A DNA stretch of 35,687 nt from an uncultured Prochlorococcus sp. (lineage in GTDB: Bacteria; Cyanobacteriota; Cyanobacteriia; PCC-6307; Cyanobiaceae): positions 1 to 35,687 of the forward strand of contig CACOQT010000009.1 in NCBI GenBank assembly GCA_902629395.1, given 5' to 3'. Under the pieces are notes generated by a model. The model was not told where the DNA came from and did no database searches. It saw only the letters and a program-made list of their open reading frames with translations. Of the stretch, positions 35,481 through 35,687 are shown piece after piece; the first letter of the stretch is position 1; every line of letters begins with the position of its first letter. Both the position numbers and the translations under genes were made by a program.

Positions 35481-35687
35481 TCACCTAGCAATAAATACCA
35501 TTCCAGAAACAAGAATTGCTGAGGCCAAAATCCCTATTGAAGCAATTGACACAATCTTCTCAGTGTTTAAAGAGACTGATACAGTTAACAATTCAGTTCT
35601 GGAATCTCGCTTCTGTTGTGAATCAATTTGAGATCGAGAATTAACTTTCTTGCTTGCTTGAGCTTTTTTCTCTGCTTGAGCTTTCTT
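35481..35687 (-). CDS. Partial CDS: Lys/Ala-rich protein with C-terminal membrane helix (5' end outside window)
   Basis: Only the last 68 codons are in the window, from 35687 to TGA at 35481-35483. It starts in frame with KKAQAEKKAQASKK, a tandem Lys-Ala-Gln repeat, then a polar linker (residues about 15-35), a 22-residue helix (KIVSIASIGILASAILVSGM) and VFIAR. The repeat DNA AAAGCTCAAGCA occurs twice. It may be a basic, coiled-coil-like tail-anchored protein. The gene continues beyond the right-hand edge, so its length and domains cannot be judged. A plus-strand frame across the same bases (35305-35631) is a shadow. Confidence 0.6.
   Translation of the reverse strand, partial: KKAQAEKKAQASKKVNSRSQIDSQQKRDSRTELLTVSVSLNTEKIVSIASIGILASAILVSGMVFIAR

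Noticed and set aside
35305-35631. A 108-codon plus-strand frame at the right edge
   Set aside because: It lies across two minus-strand genes (the 186-aa protein and the partial Lys/Ala-rich protein), whose frames look more protein-like.
1-35687. CRISPR array, insertion sequence or phage gene
   Set aside because: No spaced direct repeats, transposase motif or integrase was seen anywhere in the window.

Overview
The window looks like a chromosomal segment of a marine picocyanobacterium, almost certainly Prochlorococcus. The DNA is AT-rich (about two thirds A+T by eye). It holds photosystem I genes (psaA, psaB, psaL, psaI), a ferredoxin-dependent glutamate synthase, a cyanobacterial-type RNase E, an LL-diaminopimelate aminotransferase and an MPBQ/MSBQ-type methyltransferase. 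Genes are densely packed with short or overlapping borders. A low-light (NATL-like) clade is possible, but I cannot fix the clade from sequence alone. No mobile element, CRISPR array, rRNA or tRNA was seen.

Layout. 1-2.7 kb: small, mostly unknown proteins, an RRM RNA-binding protein divergent from rpsU (S21, TTG start), and a half-length AbrB-family membrane protein. 2.7-6.8 kb: a B12-binding-type radical SAM protein whose 3' end overlaps that of a CPBP/CAAX-type membrane protease, then clpS and dapL (the last three on the minus strand). 6.8-11.1 kb: a long leader, rne and rnhB (4-base overlap), a DUF1997 protein, and pheA. 11.1-17.5 kb: a minus-strand str operon, rpsL-rpsG-fusA-tufA-rpsJ, running on into a Lon-substrate-binding-domain protein and the MPBQ/MSBQ-type methyltransferase. 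17.8-25.2 kb: glsF (Fd-GOGAT, apparently with an internal in-frame deletion), a YciI-like protein, lipA, and a cbiG-cobJ fusion for cobalamin synthesis. 25.2-31.4 kb: the photosystem I block, psaA-psaB on the plus strand and psaI-psaL on the minus strand, each with a terminator. 31.4-35.7 kb: a HEAT-like protein, a family 2 glycosyltransferase, divergent NlpC/P60 and beta-lactamase-like genes, and small membrane proteins, the last cut by the window edge.

The genes cover photosynthesis (PSI), nitrogen assimilation (Fd-GOGAT), cofactors (lipoate, cobalamin), amino acids (Lys, Phe), translation and RNA decay. The least ordinary signals are: (i) a stop-interrupted reading frame just upstream of psaA, followed by a tandem 8-bp repeat resembling an HLR1/RpaB site and by a perfect palindrome; (ii) an apparent loss of about 85-90 residues inside Fd-GOGAT; (iii) an RNase E in which both Zn-link cysteines are threonine while the C-terminal PNPase-binding-type tail is kept; (iv) a cbiG-cobJ gene whose N-terminus is recovered only by one extra T in a T-run. 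All gene calls rest on reading translated sequence and remembered family motifs; no search was run.
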